Shown piece by piece: positions 8,840-18,160 of a DNA stretch of 55,505 bases; positions within the stretch are counted from its first letter, which is position 1, and each line of letters starts with the position of its first letter. Under the pieces are notes generated by a model. That model did not search any database and was not told the origin of the DNA. It was given only the letters and a program-made list of their open reading frames with translations. The DNA comes from CAYPIE01 sp964410665 (GTDB taxonomy: Bacteria > Planctomycetota > Planctomycetia > Gemmatales > Gemmataceae), in NCBI GenBank assembly GCA_964410665.1, contig CAYPIE010000036.1:1-55505 (forward strand), given 5' to 3'. Both the position numbers and the translations under genes were made by a program.

Positions 8840-9760
8840 ATGAACCGCGTGTTACCCTTGGGCACTCCCCTAGCTATGCTCCTACAACTGCTCCTTGCTC
8901 TTGGCTGCGGTACCACCCGCTCCACGGATACCAGCCGGGCAGCTACCGAGATGCTGTTGATTTCCCATTCGATTGATACCGCGGTGGCTCAGCTGGACTT
9001 CTCTCACCTCGCAGCACGCAAGGTTTATTTGGACCCCGCTCCCCTGAAGACCGTCACCGACAAGGATTATTTGATTAGCAGTCTCCGCCAACACCTGGCG
9101 GCGTACGGTTGCCTTCTTCAGGAGGACCGGAACAAAGCCGAGATCATCGTCGAAGCACGCTCCGGTGGAGTGGGTACCGACCGGTTTGAGCTCATGTTTG
9201 GGGTGCCGCAAATGAGTCTTCCGATTGTCCTCGTTCCAGGACAGCCCAGCTCCATCCCCGAGATTGCCCTGGCGAAAAAGACCGATCAGGTCGGCATGGC
9301 CAAGATTGCCCTCTTTGCCTACCACCGGGAAAGTGGGCAAGCGGTGTGGCAATCGGGTGTAATCAAGGGCATCAGCGACTCGAAGGATACTTGGGTTCTC
9401 GGGGCCGGCCCCTTCCGCCGCGGTTCGATCCAAGAATCTCCCTCGTTGGCTGGACAAACCATCCCGCTGCCAAGCATTCCACTCCCGCTCAGTATGGGTG
9501 GCACGCACCCCAGTGATGAGGAACTGATGGTCACCCCGACGTCACCGGCCTACTGGGTCGAACCACCCCCGGGGACGCCGCCGGGACAAACGGCCGGCCC
9601 GATTCGCGTTCCCTCCTCCGAAGTAACCGGAGACGGGCGACTCCGCCTTGACCAGCGCAATCAGGCCATGGAATTGGTTCCGGTCAGCTTTCCAGAACTG
9701 GAAGACCCGCCCGCCACTGCTCAGCAAGAGACGCCATCGCCGACGCAAAATGCGGGCTAG
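8840..9760 (+). CDS. Hypothetical lipoprotein (DUF6655-like)
   Basis: A 306-residue exported protein. It begins with a hydrophobic segment and lipobox (LLQLLLALGCGTTRS), then TSRAATEMLLISHSIDTAV and an alpha/beta domain to about residue 210. The last 100 residues are rich in proline, threonine and glutamine and look disordered. From memory it resembles the planctomycete family DUF6655, whose function is unknown. The ATG at 8840 is chosen because it places the lipobox correctly; the same frame is open up to 8576 but that part overlaps the divergent gene and lacks a plausible start. The PEGA lipoprotein follows 160 bases downstream on the same strand and may be co-transcribed. Confidence 0.8.
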   Translation: MNRVLPLGTPLAMLLQLLLALGCGTTRSTDTSRAATEMLLISHSIDTAVAQLDFSHLAARKVYLDPAPLKTVTDKDYLISSLRQHLAAYGCLLQEDRNKAEIIVEARSGGVGTDRFELMFGVPQMSLPIVLVPGQPSSIPEIALAKKTDQVGMAKIALFAYHRESGQAVWQSGVIKGISDSKDTWVLGAGPFRRGSIQESPSLAGQTIPLPSIPLPLSMGGTHPSDEELMVTPTSPAYWVEPPPGTPPGQTAGPIRVPSSEVTGDGRLRLDQRNQAMELVPVSFPELEDPPATAQQETPSPTQNAG

Positions 9761-9920
9761 CAGGAGCGGATTTGAGCGATTGCCACCCGTTCGTGGTGGC
9801 AGCGCATGAGGCGTCGACGTTGGTAGGCCAATTGCTCTTGATGGAAACGCCACCTCGGCGTATCAGCCGAAGTCGTGGGATGGGAACAGCGATGCCAACC
9901 TCCACGACCGGCGGAGGATC

Positions 9921-10508
9921 ATGATGCACGGACGCTTCGCGAGCTGGCTAGTGGTAGGTATCGTCCTATGCCTGACGGGCTGCGTGGAACGCCGCTTCGT
10001 GATCCAGACCGATCCTCCCGGGGCGCTGGTTTATCAGAATGGTCGGCCGCTTGGAGCATCGCCTGTCGATGTGCAGTATACTTATTATGGCGATTATGCC
10101 TTCACGATCGTCAAGGACGGGTATGAAACCCTGCATGTGCTGGAAGAGGTCCGCGCACCGATCTATGCCTATCCGCCTATCGATTTTGTTGTCGAAAACC
10201 TCTATCCAGGCAACATTTGCGATGTTCGCCGACTTCATTACGTGCTCCGGCCCCGTCCTCAGCCACGCTTAGACGATCTGTTGCAGGCGGGTCAGCAATT
10301 ACGGCTCCGTGGGCGTCAACTTCCCCCACCGAGCTCACCCACCGCCAACCCAGCCACGCCCACGGTGGTCACACCCGCGCCGAGCACCCCGACGCTTCCA
10401 GCTCCAGCGACACCTCCGGTCCGCATCCTGCCACCGGTCGATCGCTCGCTACCGGATCCAAGTCCGGTGCCGATTACTCCGCCGCCGTTCGTTCCAGAGA
10501 ACCCGTAA
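9921..10508 (+). CDS. PEGA-domain lipoprotein
   Basis: A 195-residue envelope protein. A short hydrophobic start ends in lipobox CLTGC at about residue 21. A PEGA domain follows (residues 25-75: TDPPGALVYQNGRPLGASP, then VKDGYET), a small beta fold common in surface-layer-associated and kinase-linked proteins. A C-terminal tail of about 70 residues is very rich in Pro and Thr and probably spans the periplasm or cell wall. The 3' end overlaps the convergent zinc-ribbon gene by 35 bases, so the two messages share complementary ends. Confidence 0.85.
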   Translation: MMHGRFASWLVVGIVLCLTGCVERRFVIQTDPPGALVYQNGRPLGASPVDVQYTYYGDYAFTIVKDGYETLHVLEEVRAPIYAYPPIDFVVENLYPGNICDVRRLHYVLRPRPQPRLDDLLQAGQQLRLRGRQLPPPSSPTANPATPTVVTPAPSTPTLPAPATPPVRILPPVDRSLPDPSPVPITPPPFVPENP

Positions 10509-11796
10509 TCTCGAGCAGCGCGGTTTCCCATTCTGCACGCTGGTCCCAGGGGCACTGGGCGATCGCCAGCACATGCTGTTCACCCGGAGGAAGGGCGCGC
10601 AGGACAAAAAAGGTGGTCTGCTTGCGGGCCACACTATTGTCAGCACGCAGACGGAGTATGTCCATCTCCTCGCCGCCTTCCAAGGGGCTGAGTGTCATGG
10701 TTGCCCCGGTCCCCTGGTTGATCTTCTCGAGATAGCTCTGGAGAAATGCCTGCCCGGCCTCAAGGCCTGTGTTGTCGGCCACCTCAAGCTCGACCAGCCA
10801 TAATTGGGCACGCCGGGGTAAGAACGAACGACCATCCTTGACCGGCTCGGTGGCTTCGAGTACCAGGGTGACTCGAGGATCCGGTCGAGTGAGTTCTAGG
10901 TCTAATGGGGCCCAGCGTTCCTCTCCATCAGTTACCTGATAACTCGTTCCATCGGGACGGAATGCCTGCCAGTTGAGCCGTCGTGGCTGCCAGTTGCGTG
11001 GCACCAGGGCAAAACGATCGCGCATATCGACGAGGTCTTGCTGTACTTGCGCATTAATCGTCTCCCCGGGCGCCCACAGCAACATCCAGTAAGCAATCCC
11101 ATCGGCGTGGATCGCACTACACTGCCCGGACATAAACACTCCCTGGATGTCGCCGACGAATTGGTAGGTAATCGCTGACTTGCCTGCCCAACGAACCCCT
11201 GCCACTTCTTCGGTCTCCAGATTGCGAAAGAACGCTAACCGCTCGCGAATCCCCGCACGTAATTCGCTCTCGCGTGGTTCACGATCCTTGAAATCCTTGG
11301 CTGCCATGGCGAACCACGCCGTCGGCGTTGCCCGGTTGGCTTCGAGCCGGGCATAGGCCATCAGATTGGCGCTGACTTCTTTGCGGAGCAAGGGAGCACG
11401 CTGCCATGATGCGGGGGGGTAGTCGAAGGTAAATGAAAACTCCGAGGAAACAAACCGCCCATTGGAGCCATTCTGGAAAGCCAAGCTCCCGTCGCGGTTC
11501 GCAAAATAGATTCCCAGCACCGTCGCGCTGACCAGAACGAAGAAGCCACCGACCAGCACCAAGTACGAATTCCAGACTCCCGACTGGGAGCGTCGCACCG
11601 CTGAGCGGGCTGCCAGGGAAGGTTCCGAGGTGAAGGCGAGGGGCTCTTGCGCAATCGCGGGCGCGGCGACATGCGGACTGCGTAGGGCAAAGGTGGTCCG
11701 ACAGTTTGGGCAAGTCACCGCCGTCTGATCGGGAAACTGGTTTGCGTCAAACCACTGCTCGCATCCTGGCATGGGACAACGAAATCGATTGGACAT
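10474..11796 (-). CDS. Zinc-ribbon single-pass membrane protein of unknown function
   Basis: A 440-residue protein. It opens with a putative zinc ribbon (CPMPGCEQWFDANQF then CPNC, the two cysteine pairs about 20 residues apart), continues with a low-complexity Ala/Pro/Ser linker, has one membrane helix (SYLVLVGGFFVLVSATVLGI, about residues 90-110), and then a large extracytoplasmic domain resembling a PsbP/DcrB-like sandwich. I cannot assign a function. The ATG at 11796 (MSNRFRCP) is chosen because GAAGGTGAT lies just upstream; the upstream ATG at 11838 sits in an ATGATATGATATG microrepeat that is more likely leader. It converges with, and overlaps, the PEGA gene. Confidence 0.8.
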   Translation of the reverse strand: MSNRFRCPMPGCEQWFDANQFPDQTAVTCPNCRTTFALRSPHVAAPAIAQEPLAFTSEPSLAARSAVRRSQSGVWNSYLVLVGGFFVLVSATVLGIYFANRDGSLAFQNGSNGRFVSSEFSFTFDYPPASWQRAPLLRKEVSANLMAYARLEANRATPTAWFAMAAKDFKDREPRESELRAGIRERLAFFRNLETEEVAGVRWAGKSAITYQFVGDIQGVFMSGQCSAIHADGIAYWMLLWAPGETINAQVQQDLVDMRDRFALVPRNWQPRRLNWQAFRPDGTSYQVTDGEERWAPLDLELTRPDPRVTLVLEATEPVKDGRSFLPRRAQLWLVELEVADNTGLEAGQAFLQSYLEKINQGTGATMTLSPLEGGEEMDILRLRADNSVARKQTTFFVLRALPPGEQHVLAIAQCPWDQRAEWETALLEITGSLERTAAE

Positions 11797-11870
11797 GCCA
11801 TCACCTTCAACATAATATGATATGATATGATGATTCAATTGTGCGAGAACGAGCGACGGCGATCCTAGTT

Positions 11871-13070
11871 CTACGTGGGGTTGGAATCGGTCATTTCCAA
11901 TGGAAAGTCGCGGCGTAGATCCTGAACACGGATCCAGCGCCGGCCTTCGAGCACCGCCTGTAACTCGGGAAGAACATGTTGACGCCGCCAGCCACGCATA
12001 AGCGGCGATTGCTCGGAAAGGGGTTCGTTGAGCGCGGTCGCCCGGACCAAACCGCGGAGATCCTGTCCGGAGGCAACCAGGGTGGCGGTGAGCTCATTCC
12101 GCGAGCACCAGTCGACCAGCACGGCCGAAAGGAACGAGGAAACCAAGCCGATCTGCGGGGTGTCCCACTCGCGTTCTTGCGGGGATGGACATTGCTCAAC
12201 GGGGAGTTCGCGAGCCAGGCGAACTTGTTCGACGAGCCGACGAGCATCGAGATCCCCTAGACCACGTAGACTTCGCAAATCATCTTCGCGGGTTGGATTC
12301 CGCTTGGCAATCTCCACGATCAGATCATCGCGAAGCACGCCGCGGACCGGTCGATTGATCCGACCCGCTTCCTGCTCCCGCCATTCGAACAACCGGCGAA
12401 CAATGGCCAGACGCCGTCGATCCAAGCTTCCCACACCCCGCAACTTCCGCCATTTCTCGGTGGTGCTGGTCTCGGCCAGGGCTTGCCGCGTCAAAGTGGC
12501 TACCTCCTCGGTGAGCCAGTTGAGGCGAAGTCGCTCCTCCAGCCGGTTGGCCAGATTTTGCCACAGGGGGAGCAGATAACGGACATCATCAAAAGCGTAG
12601 CGTAGTTGAGCGGAGGAGAGGGGCCGGCGGCGCCAATCGGTAAGGGTTTCTCCCTTGGACAAGCGAACTTGCAGCACCTGTTGCAGCAGGGCGCCATGGC
12701 TGAGCGGATAGCCCAAGCCCAGCAATCCGGCGGCGAGCTGAACGTCGATTAACTGTTTCGGCACGGCCCCTCCGTGCCGCTGACAAACCCGGATTTCTTC
12801 GCGGCCGGCATGGACGATCACTTGGCGTTCGGGCGTCATAAGACTTGACCAGAACGATTGTAGATCATCGAGTTGCAACGGATCGATCAGATAAAGGTGA
12901 TTCGGCGTCGCAATTTGAATGAGGCAAAGATCGGGATAATACGAGTCCTCACCGACAAATTCGGTGTCCAGTCCAATCACGGGACAGTGGTGCAACTGTT
13001 CCAGGCAGCGGCCCAGCGCAGGGGGGTCCGCAACAATCACTTCAGAAGGAGCCGACATACTTGCATCCAT
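11871..13070 (-). CDS. rnd: Ribonuclease D
   Basis: A 3'-5' exoribonuclease of the DEDDy family that trims tRNA and other small RNA ends. Exo I reads VIGLDTEFVGED (catalytic Asp and Glu), Exo II is near VIVHAGREEIRVCQRH and DVQLAAGLLGLGYPLSH, and Exo III is YAFDDVRYLLPLWQNL with the diagnostic Tyr-x3-Asp. One HRDC domain follows (VLRDDLIVEIAKRNPTREDDLRSL region), and the C-terminal 100 residues are family-variable. Length, 399 residues, is close to the usual 370-390. The start could be either of two ATGs at 13070 or 13058; neither has a strong ribosome site. The tRNA-Ser gene lies 300 bases away on the opposite strand, in keeping with, but not proof of, a tRNA-processing role. Confidence 0.9.
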   Translation of the reverse strand: MDASMSAPSEVIVADPPALGRCLEQLHHCPVIGLDTEFVGEDSYYPDLCLIQIATPNHLYLIDPLQLDDLQSFWSSLMTPERQVIVHAGREEIRVCQRHGGAVPKQLIDVQLAAGLLGLGYPLSHGALLQQVLQVRLSKGETLTDWRRRPLSSAQLRYAFDDVRYLLPLWQNLANRLEERLRLNWLTEEVATLTRQALAETSTTEKWRKLRGVGSLDRRRLAIVRRLFEWREQEAGRINRPVRGVLRDDLIVEIAKRNPTREDDLRSLRGLGDLDARRLVEQVRLARELPVEQCPSPQEREWDTPQIGLVSSFLSAVLVDWCSRNELTATLVASGQDLRGLVRATALNEPLSEQSPLMRGWRRQHVLPELQAVLEGRRWIRVQDLRRDFPLEMTDSNPT

Positions 13071-13371
13071 GAATGGGCAACAGGTCTCTGGACATCGTCG
13101 CGGTCGTGTTGTGGATCGGGATGCCACACCGCTAAAGCGCAGCGACCGGAGAGAGCACAAACGAAACGTGACATGGGACGCCCAGAGGGTGGGACGGTTG
13201 ACCCAACCCTGTCAGGAATTGCAAGATCCTGAGGTAATCCTATCGTCTCGCAGTGATGAACAGAGGTCAAGGCAAAAATTGCCTGGTGCGTCAATGCAGG
13301 CGGGGGCTGCGGGCGTTCACCATTGCGAGGCCGGTCGGCAGCCGCTAGAACTTATAGATGATCTGGCTGCC

Positions 13372-13822
<451 letters not shown>

Positions 13823-14770
13823 TCAGACTGCTCCCGATCCACCGTCGGTTAAGGGAGCTCCCCATTTGCGATCGGTCGTAAACAATATATCGACGATGGT
13901 GGCAACGTTCGTCTCACAGAGTGCCCGGTGCGTCTGTTCCCGAACGGCGTCGAGCTGGCCCAGCCCGTCGGGGCGGTAATCCACCGGCAGAACGACGTGG
14001 ACCAGGACCAGCCGCTGCCTGCCCGGCTGGACCACCCGGACAAACCGTTCCCGAACGGGCAAGCCGGCAAGGCCCCTGTCTACGATGGCTGTTACCCGCT
14101 CGATGATGTCGTTGGTGGGAGCCCGGTTCAACAGCGCCATCAACGCGTTCCAGGACATTCGCACCGGGACGCCGATTGAGATCAAGACGATCGTGAGCAC
14201 GACAAACGGATCGACATAGGGGACAACCCTCTTGAGTTCGAGCAGGTCCAGGACGAAAATGCTCGCGAAGGCCAGCAACACGCAGGATGAGATCGCAGCG
14301 TTGACGACCCAGTTCTCCGCATCGGCCTCCACCAGAGGGCTGCCGGTCGCTCGCGCTCCGCGTCGCATGATCAGCGCAATCACCCCGCAGGTGAGCGCGG
14401 CAAAAATGCCATAGCCAATGGCCATCCCCGCCGCGATCGTGCGCCCGCCTCCGAGCAACGCCTCGACCGCTCCGACCAGGGCGACGACCGACACGCCCAG
14501 CACCAACACGCCCTTGATGCCGTTGACCAGCGGCTCGAAGTATGCGTAGCCGTAGGGAAATCGCTCATCATCCCCGCGGGCTACCAAGGAGGCGACCTTG
14601 ACGGTGAACAGGCCAGTGGCGAAGTAGCTCAGGTTGAAAAGTCCGTCCAGCATGATCGCCTGGGAGGAGCTGAAGGCCGCCGCGCTCACGGCGACGCAGC
14701 CGATCAGGATGTTGCCCAGGGCAGAGGTGATTAGGTAACGCTTCTCCAGATTCAGGGCGGTTGTCTGCAT
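13823..14770 (-). CDS. Cation diffusion facilitator family transporter
   Basis: An integral membrane protein of about 315 residues with six predicted helices and a C-terminal cytoplasmic domain (LPVRERFVRVVQPGRQRLVL onward), the layout of CDF metal/proton antiporters that usually export zinc, cobalt or cadmium. The metal-site residues look altered. By my alignment the helix 2 site is D-x3-N (MLDGLFNLSY) instead of D-x3-D, and the helix 5 site is N-x3-N (ADAENWVVNAA) instead of H-x3-D. Some CDF subfamilies do differ here, so this may be a subfamily trait rather than damage. The frame extends to an ATG at 14842, but MQTTALNLEKRY at 14770 gives the expected short N-terminus. No metal-sensing regulator is next to it. 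Confidence 0.82.
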   Translation of the reverse strand: MQTTALNLEKRYLITSALGNILIGCVAVSAAAFSSSQAIMLDGLFNLSYFATGLFTVKVASLVARGDDERFPYGYAYFEPLVNGIKGVLVLGVSVVALVGAVEALLGGGRTIAAGMAIGYGIFAALTCGVIALIMRRGARATGSPLVEADAENWVVNAAISSCVLLAFASIFVLDLLELKRVVPYVDPFVVLTIVLISIGVPVRMSWNALMALLNRAPTNDIIERVTAIVDRGLAGLPVRERFVRVVQPGRQRLVLVHVVLPVDYRPDGLGQLDAVREQTHRALCETNVATIVDILFTTDRKWGAPLTDGGSGAV

Positions 14771-14931
14771 GTCGGACCAGATTGCGATGAAGGAGGTGGA
14801 TGGTTGCCTTTGCCAGTTGAGTGTATTGGCGTCTGCCTTCATCGTCCGGTCCGATGCATTGCCCGCCAGTCGTTCCGTAACCGTCTTACAAAGTATACCT
14901 TGTGGGGACCGGGCGATCGCACTTTTGCGGG

Positions 14932-15080
14932 AGCTCCACGCCCGCTTGGCGGAGTGCTACACGGCCACGGGCCGCAGTACCGAAGCCCTCGCCCTGATCA
15001 CGCCGGTCTACCGCTTCTTCCTCCACTCGGTTGGGCCGGATCACTCCGAAACGAGAGCTACCCGCCAGATCCTGGAAGGA
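14932..15080 (+). pseudogene. Fragment of a TPR protein
   Basis: One open stretch reads LRELHARLAECYTATGRSTE and, a few residues later, VGPDHSETRATRQILEG. This is the kinesin-light-chain-style TPR pattern (GPDHPxTLxTRNNLA) found at the C-terminus of planctomycete Ser/Thr kinases. Nothing before or after in the same frame continues the protein, and no kinase domain is present. I read it as a decayed leftover. The remaining bases to 15438 show no further recognisable coding sequence. Confidence 0.5.
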
Positions 15081-15438
15081 GCCCGACGCCCGTTCTTTCG
15101 GGAACTCGAGGGAGCCCTCGAACGGCGTATCGAATGGTTGCTCGGTTGCCGCGGCATCCGCCAACTTCTCGGACGGTGGACCCCGCCGCCAACGGACCAG
15201 GTCGGGGCTCGCCCGAACCGCTGACACTCTCGATGGACCGACTCAGCGCGGCCCTTCGCTTTACGGATCGCATTTCCAAAACTTCCTCGATTCCGCTTCG
15301 GGTTTTTCCGCTGAGCCGTAGGCGTCTGGCGAAGTGTAAGCGTCTTCCGGGTGCCGATCGCACCAGTCCACGACGACCGACGCCATTCCAGGTAACTGCC
15401 CAACCAGAATCAAGTGCGAATTGCCCAGTCAAACTATT

Positions 15439-15514
15439 TTATAAGTAAAATAGAATATGTTGTGTGGTCGGATGGGCTGTGCACGATCGGTCGGGTAGCA
15501 ATTCGCCAAGGCGA
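15439..15514 (-). pseudogene. IS66 transposase C-terminal scrap (minus strand)
   Basis: On the minus strand a frame reads DRLGELLPDRSCTAHPT and ends at a TAA. This is the tail motif of the IS66 TnpC C-terminal element (PxxRLxELLPDxW). It is about 85 percent identical by eye to the scrap on the plus strand at 17773-17820, forming an inverted pair around the sulfatase gene. Confidence 0.55.
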
Positions 15515-15735
15515 TCCGTCGGCGGGAGGCGGTGCCGCTACTCGAGGCGTTCGGGGAGTGGTTGGCGCAGCAGGTCGCCCAGGCGTTGCCCAAGAGCCCG
15601 CCGGGCCAGGCGATCGCTTACGCCCGCAACCAATCGCCGGACCTGCAGACGTAACCCGGGACGGAGTGTTGAGCATCGACAACAACCGGGCCGAGCGGAG
15701 CCTGCGAGCCCAGGGTAAGCGTCTAACAAATCACC
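15511..15735 (+). pseudogene. IS66 transposase (TnpC) internal fragment
   Basis: One plus-strand frame reads REAVPLLEAFGEWLAQQVAQ then LPKSPPGQAIAYARNQ and stops at a TAA near 15654. A second frame resumes with GVLSIDNNRAERSLRAQGKR. Together these are the end of the IS66 DDE transposase domain, including the IDNNxAERxLR block that holds the catalytic glutamate. A frameshift and stop separate the two parts, so it is dead. It abuts, head to head, the minus-strand IS66 scrap. Confidence 0.7.
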
Positions 15736-15905
15736 TATTGTATGGCTTCATCAGACGCTTACTTTGATCTGGGTCGCGGCGAACTAAGCGTAGCGTCGAC
15801 GCAAATGAGACATGCTGCGATGGATGCTTCCCCCGATTTGATTTGTAATGCGAGCACGGTAAGTGTTTGATCCTCAGAAGGCCGAACCACCAGGAAGAAG
15901 GAACA

Positions 15906-17384
15906 ATGAATACTCTATGTCGCAGGTATACAGTAACGACTCATCTGGATGGCGGCATGATCCGCAGCGTTGCCGCGATTGTCATCGCAATCACTGTTTT
16001 CACCCCACTCCGCGGAGAGGCTCGGAAACCGAACATCGTCCTAGTCATGGCCGATGACCAGGGCTGGGGACAGGTCGGTTACATGGGCCATCCCTACCTG
16101 AAGGACCGAACGCCCAACCTGGATTCCATGGCGGAGGCCGGCATCCGCTTTAATCGCTTCTATGCAGCCGCGCCAGTCTGCTCACCGACAAGGGCTTCCG
16201 TCTTAACGGGGCGCGTTCCCGCGCGGACGGGGGTGCCCGGTCTTCACAAGCGGCTCTGCCTACAGGAAAAGACCCTGTCACAAGCTCTTAAGAATGCAGG
16301 CTATGCCACGGGGTTCTTCGGGAAATGGCACCTCAACGGAGTAAAGGGGCCGGGCATGCCCATCTTGCCGGACGACCCGAACCACCCCGGTCACTACGGT
16401 TTCGATGTGTGGTTGGGGTGCAGTAACTTTTTTGGCATGAACCCGCTGATGACTCGGAACGGTACATTTGAGTACCTGAAAGGGGAGTCTTCCGAGTTGA
16501 TGGTCCAAGAGGCTCTTACCTTCATCAAGGCGCACAAAGACAGTCCCACCTTTTCGGTCATCTGGTACGGGTCCCCACACTTTCCGTTTACCTGCAGACC
16601 CGAAGACCGGGTGGGTCTTCCCGAAGGAAAGCATGGTGATCATCTTGGGGAAATCGTGGCCATCGATCGGAGCATCGGGATGCTTCGCCGGGGCCTACGA
16701 GAGCAGGGCATCGAAAAGGACACCCTGATCTGGTACACCAGCGACAACGGGGGGCTTACGACGGATCCCGACTCGGTCGGCCACCTCAGAGGCAACAAAG
16801 GCAGCCTGTACGAGGGGGGAATCCGAGTTCCTGGAATCATCGAATGGCCGGGGCGGATCAAACCCATGGTCACGGCTTTCCCGGCCTCCACCCTGGATAT
16901 CATGCCCACGATTGTCGACTTGCTCGATCTACCGGAGGACTCTCAGTTGGCGGTGCGAGACGGGGAGAGTCTTTTGCGGTTGTTCGAAGGGAAGACACCC
17001 TCACGAACAAGGCCCATCCCGTTTACAACCAAAGGGACGGCACTGATCGACGGAGCGTTCAAGCTGCGAAAAGTTGGCATAGGGAAGAGAGCAAAGTGGA
17101 CATTGTATAACCTGGAGAAAGACCCGGGAGAAGCGAACGATATTTCCACAGAACACCCTGAGCGGTTTGAAAACATGATCGCCACAGCGGAGGAGCTGGT
17201 TTCCTCCGTTCAAGCCAGCGCGGAAGGCAAGGACTATCCCGAAGGAAAAGTAATCCAGCCTCAGCGAGGAGAACCGTGGTTTGAAATGGAAGCATACCGG
17301 CAACACTACCAGACATTTGCCAACCTCAAGCCGGGATGGAATCCTCCTAGTCCAAAAAAGAAATCGAAGAAAAAGAACCGATAG
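15906..17384 (+). CDS. Sulfatase (arylsulfatase family, exported)
   Basis: A 492-residue hydrolase of the type I sulfatase family that removes sulfate from polysaccharides or other esters. A signal peptide is likely (VAAIVIAITVFTPLRGEA, residues 22-39). The metal-binding start PNIVLVMADDQGWG is followed by the formylglycine signature CSPTRASVLTG (Cys92, to be oxidised by a maturase not seen here), then GKWHLNG and YTSDNGGL with the downstream metal ligands. The C-terminus is lysine-rich (KKKSKKKNR). The ATG at 15906 is chosen because AGAAGGAAC precedes it; an internal ATG at 15957 would begin directly at the signal peptide and is possible. Sulfatases are abundant in planctomycetes. This copy sits between inverted IS66 remnants, next to a truncated beta-helix gene, suggesting arrival with or disruption by the element. 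Confidence 0.92.
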   Translation: MNTLCRRYTVTTHLDGGMIRSVAAIVIAITVFTPLRGEARKPNIVLVMADDQGWGQVGYMGHPYLKDRTPNLDSMAEAGIRFNRFYAAAPVCSPTRASVLTGRVPARTGVPGLHKRLCLQEKTLSQALKNAGYATGFFGKWHLNGVKGPGMPILPDDPNHPGHYGFDVWLGCSNFFGMNPLMTRNGTFEYLKGESSELMVQEALTFIKAHKDSPTFSVIWYGSPHFPFTCRPEDRVGLPEGKHGDHLGEIVAIDRSIGMLRRGLREQGIEKDTLIWYTSDNGGLTTDPDSVGHLRGNKGSLYEGGIRVPGIIEWPGRIKPMVTAFPASTLDIMPTIVDLLDLPEDSQLAVRDGESLLRLFEGKTPSRTRPIPFTTKGTALIDGAFKLRKVGIGKRAKWTLYNLEKDPGEANDISTEHPERFENMIATAEELVSSVQASAEGKDYPEGKVIQPQRGEPWFEMEAYRQHYQTFANLKPGWNPPSPKKKSKKKNR

Positions 17385-17411
17385 GTCCCATCATCGCGCA
17401 GGCAGAAACTA

Positions 17412-17702
17412 ATGAAGTCATTTCATCGCTTCGTTCACCTCAGCACCGTGCTTACCGTGATGGCGGCATCCGGTGCTGAGGGTTCGGAGGCTACACTCTA
17501 TATCTCTCCGCAAGGCAACGATGCCTGGTCCGGGAAACTTGCCAAACCCAATTTCAAGAAAAGCGACGGTCCTCTTGCAAGCCTGGACGGGGCCCGCGCC
17601 AAGGTGCGCGAACAGATCGCCAAAGGCCCTTCCGGACCGGTGACGGTCCTGATCCGGGGCGGGCGGACGACGGTGACGCGGTCCAGCTTCATCGGCAGCT
17701 AG
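17412..17702 (+). pseudogene. Truncated right-handed beta-helix (polysaccharide lyase-like) protein
   Basis: The first 80 or so residues carry a signal peptide and then the motif ATLYISPQGNDAWSGKLAKP, with DGPLASLDGARAKVREQI and GPVTVLIRGG. This is the standard opening of planctomycete parallel beta-helix proteins (pectate-lyase superfamily fold). The homologous part stops at the RGG around 17664. The last 12 or so residues (TTVTRSSFIGS) instead match the start of an IS66 C-terminal element, so the ORF is a fusion made by transposon insertion or deletion. The helical body of the protein, hundreds of residues, is missing. It lies 27 bases after the sulfatase and was probably part of the same operon. 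Confidence 0.75.
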
Positions 17703-17716
17703 AAACGCCTCGGGCC

Positions 17717-17845
17717 GACCCGTTGGCCGACCGCAAAGAAGTCTTGGAGCGGCTCCCGACGCACCTGGGAGATCGCCTTGGGGAGTTGCTACCCGACCCA
17801 TCGTTCACGGCCCATCCGAACACGCGAAGCATGCTTGCTTCCTGA
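17717..17845 (+). pseudogene. IS66 transposase C-terminal element
   Basis: A frame reading DPLADRKEVLERLPTHLGDR then LGELLPDPSFTAHPN ends at a TGA. It matches the IS66 TnpC tail (DPxxYLxxVLxRLPTHPADRLxELLPD). The preceding SSFIGS-stop-KRLG in another frame is the upstream part of the same element, so the element is frameshifted. It is directly fused to the truncated beta-helix gene. The remaining 315 bases to the sigma factor show nothing recognisable. Confidence 0.65.
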
Positions 17846-18160
17846 TGAATATGTTCGGCACGGTCATTCGCATTCGATCCCGGTTCGGCAGTCATTTCGG
17901 ATCCTGGCTGTTGCCTTGCATTGCTGCGATCGGCGTCCTATAGACGGTTACCCCAACCCGACCCATCCAACGGACCCTGTGGGACGATCAAGGGCGACTC
18001 CTCCGCGGCGGTAATGCGAAGACAACGGCAATTCGTCCGTTTCACCACGCTCATGAGCGAACGCACTACGCCCCCCGATTTGCTTTCCCCGAAGGCGCCC
18101 GATGAAGAAAGTTTTTCTTTGTCCATGTAACGCCGCTGTCTCTGGCGCAACTAGAAAAGC

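Noticed and set aside
15058..15432. Minus-strand open frames upstream of the IS66 scrap
   Set aside because: Arginine/glycine-rich, mutually overlapping in several frames, no domain; typical of high-GC shadows.
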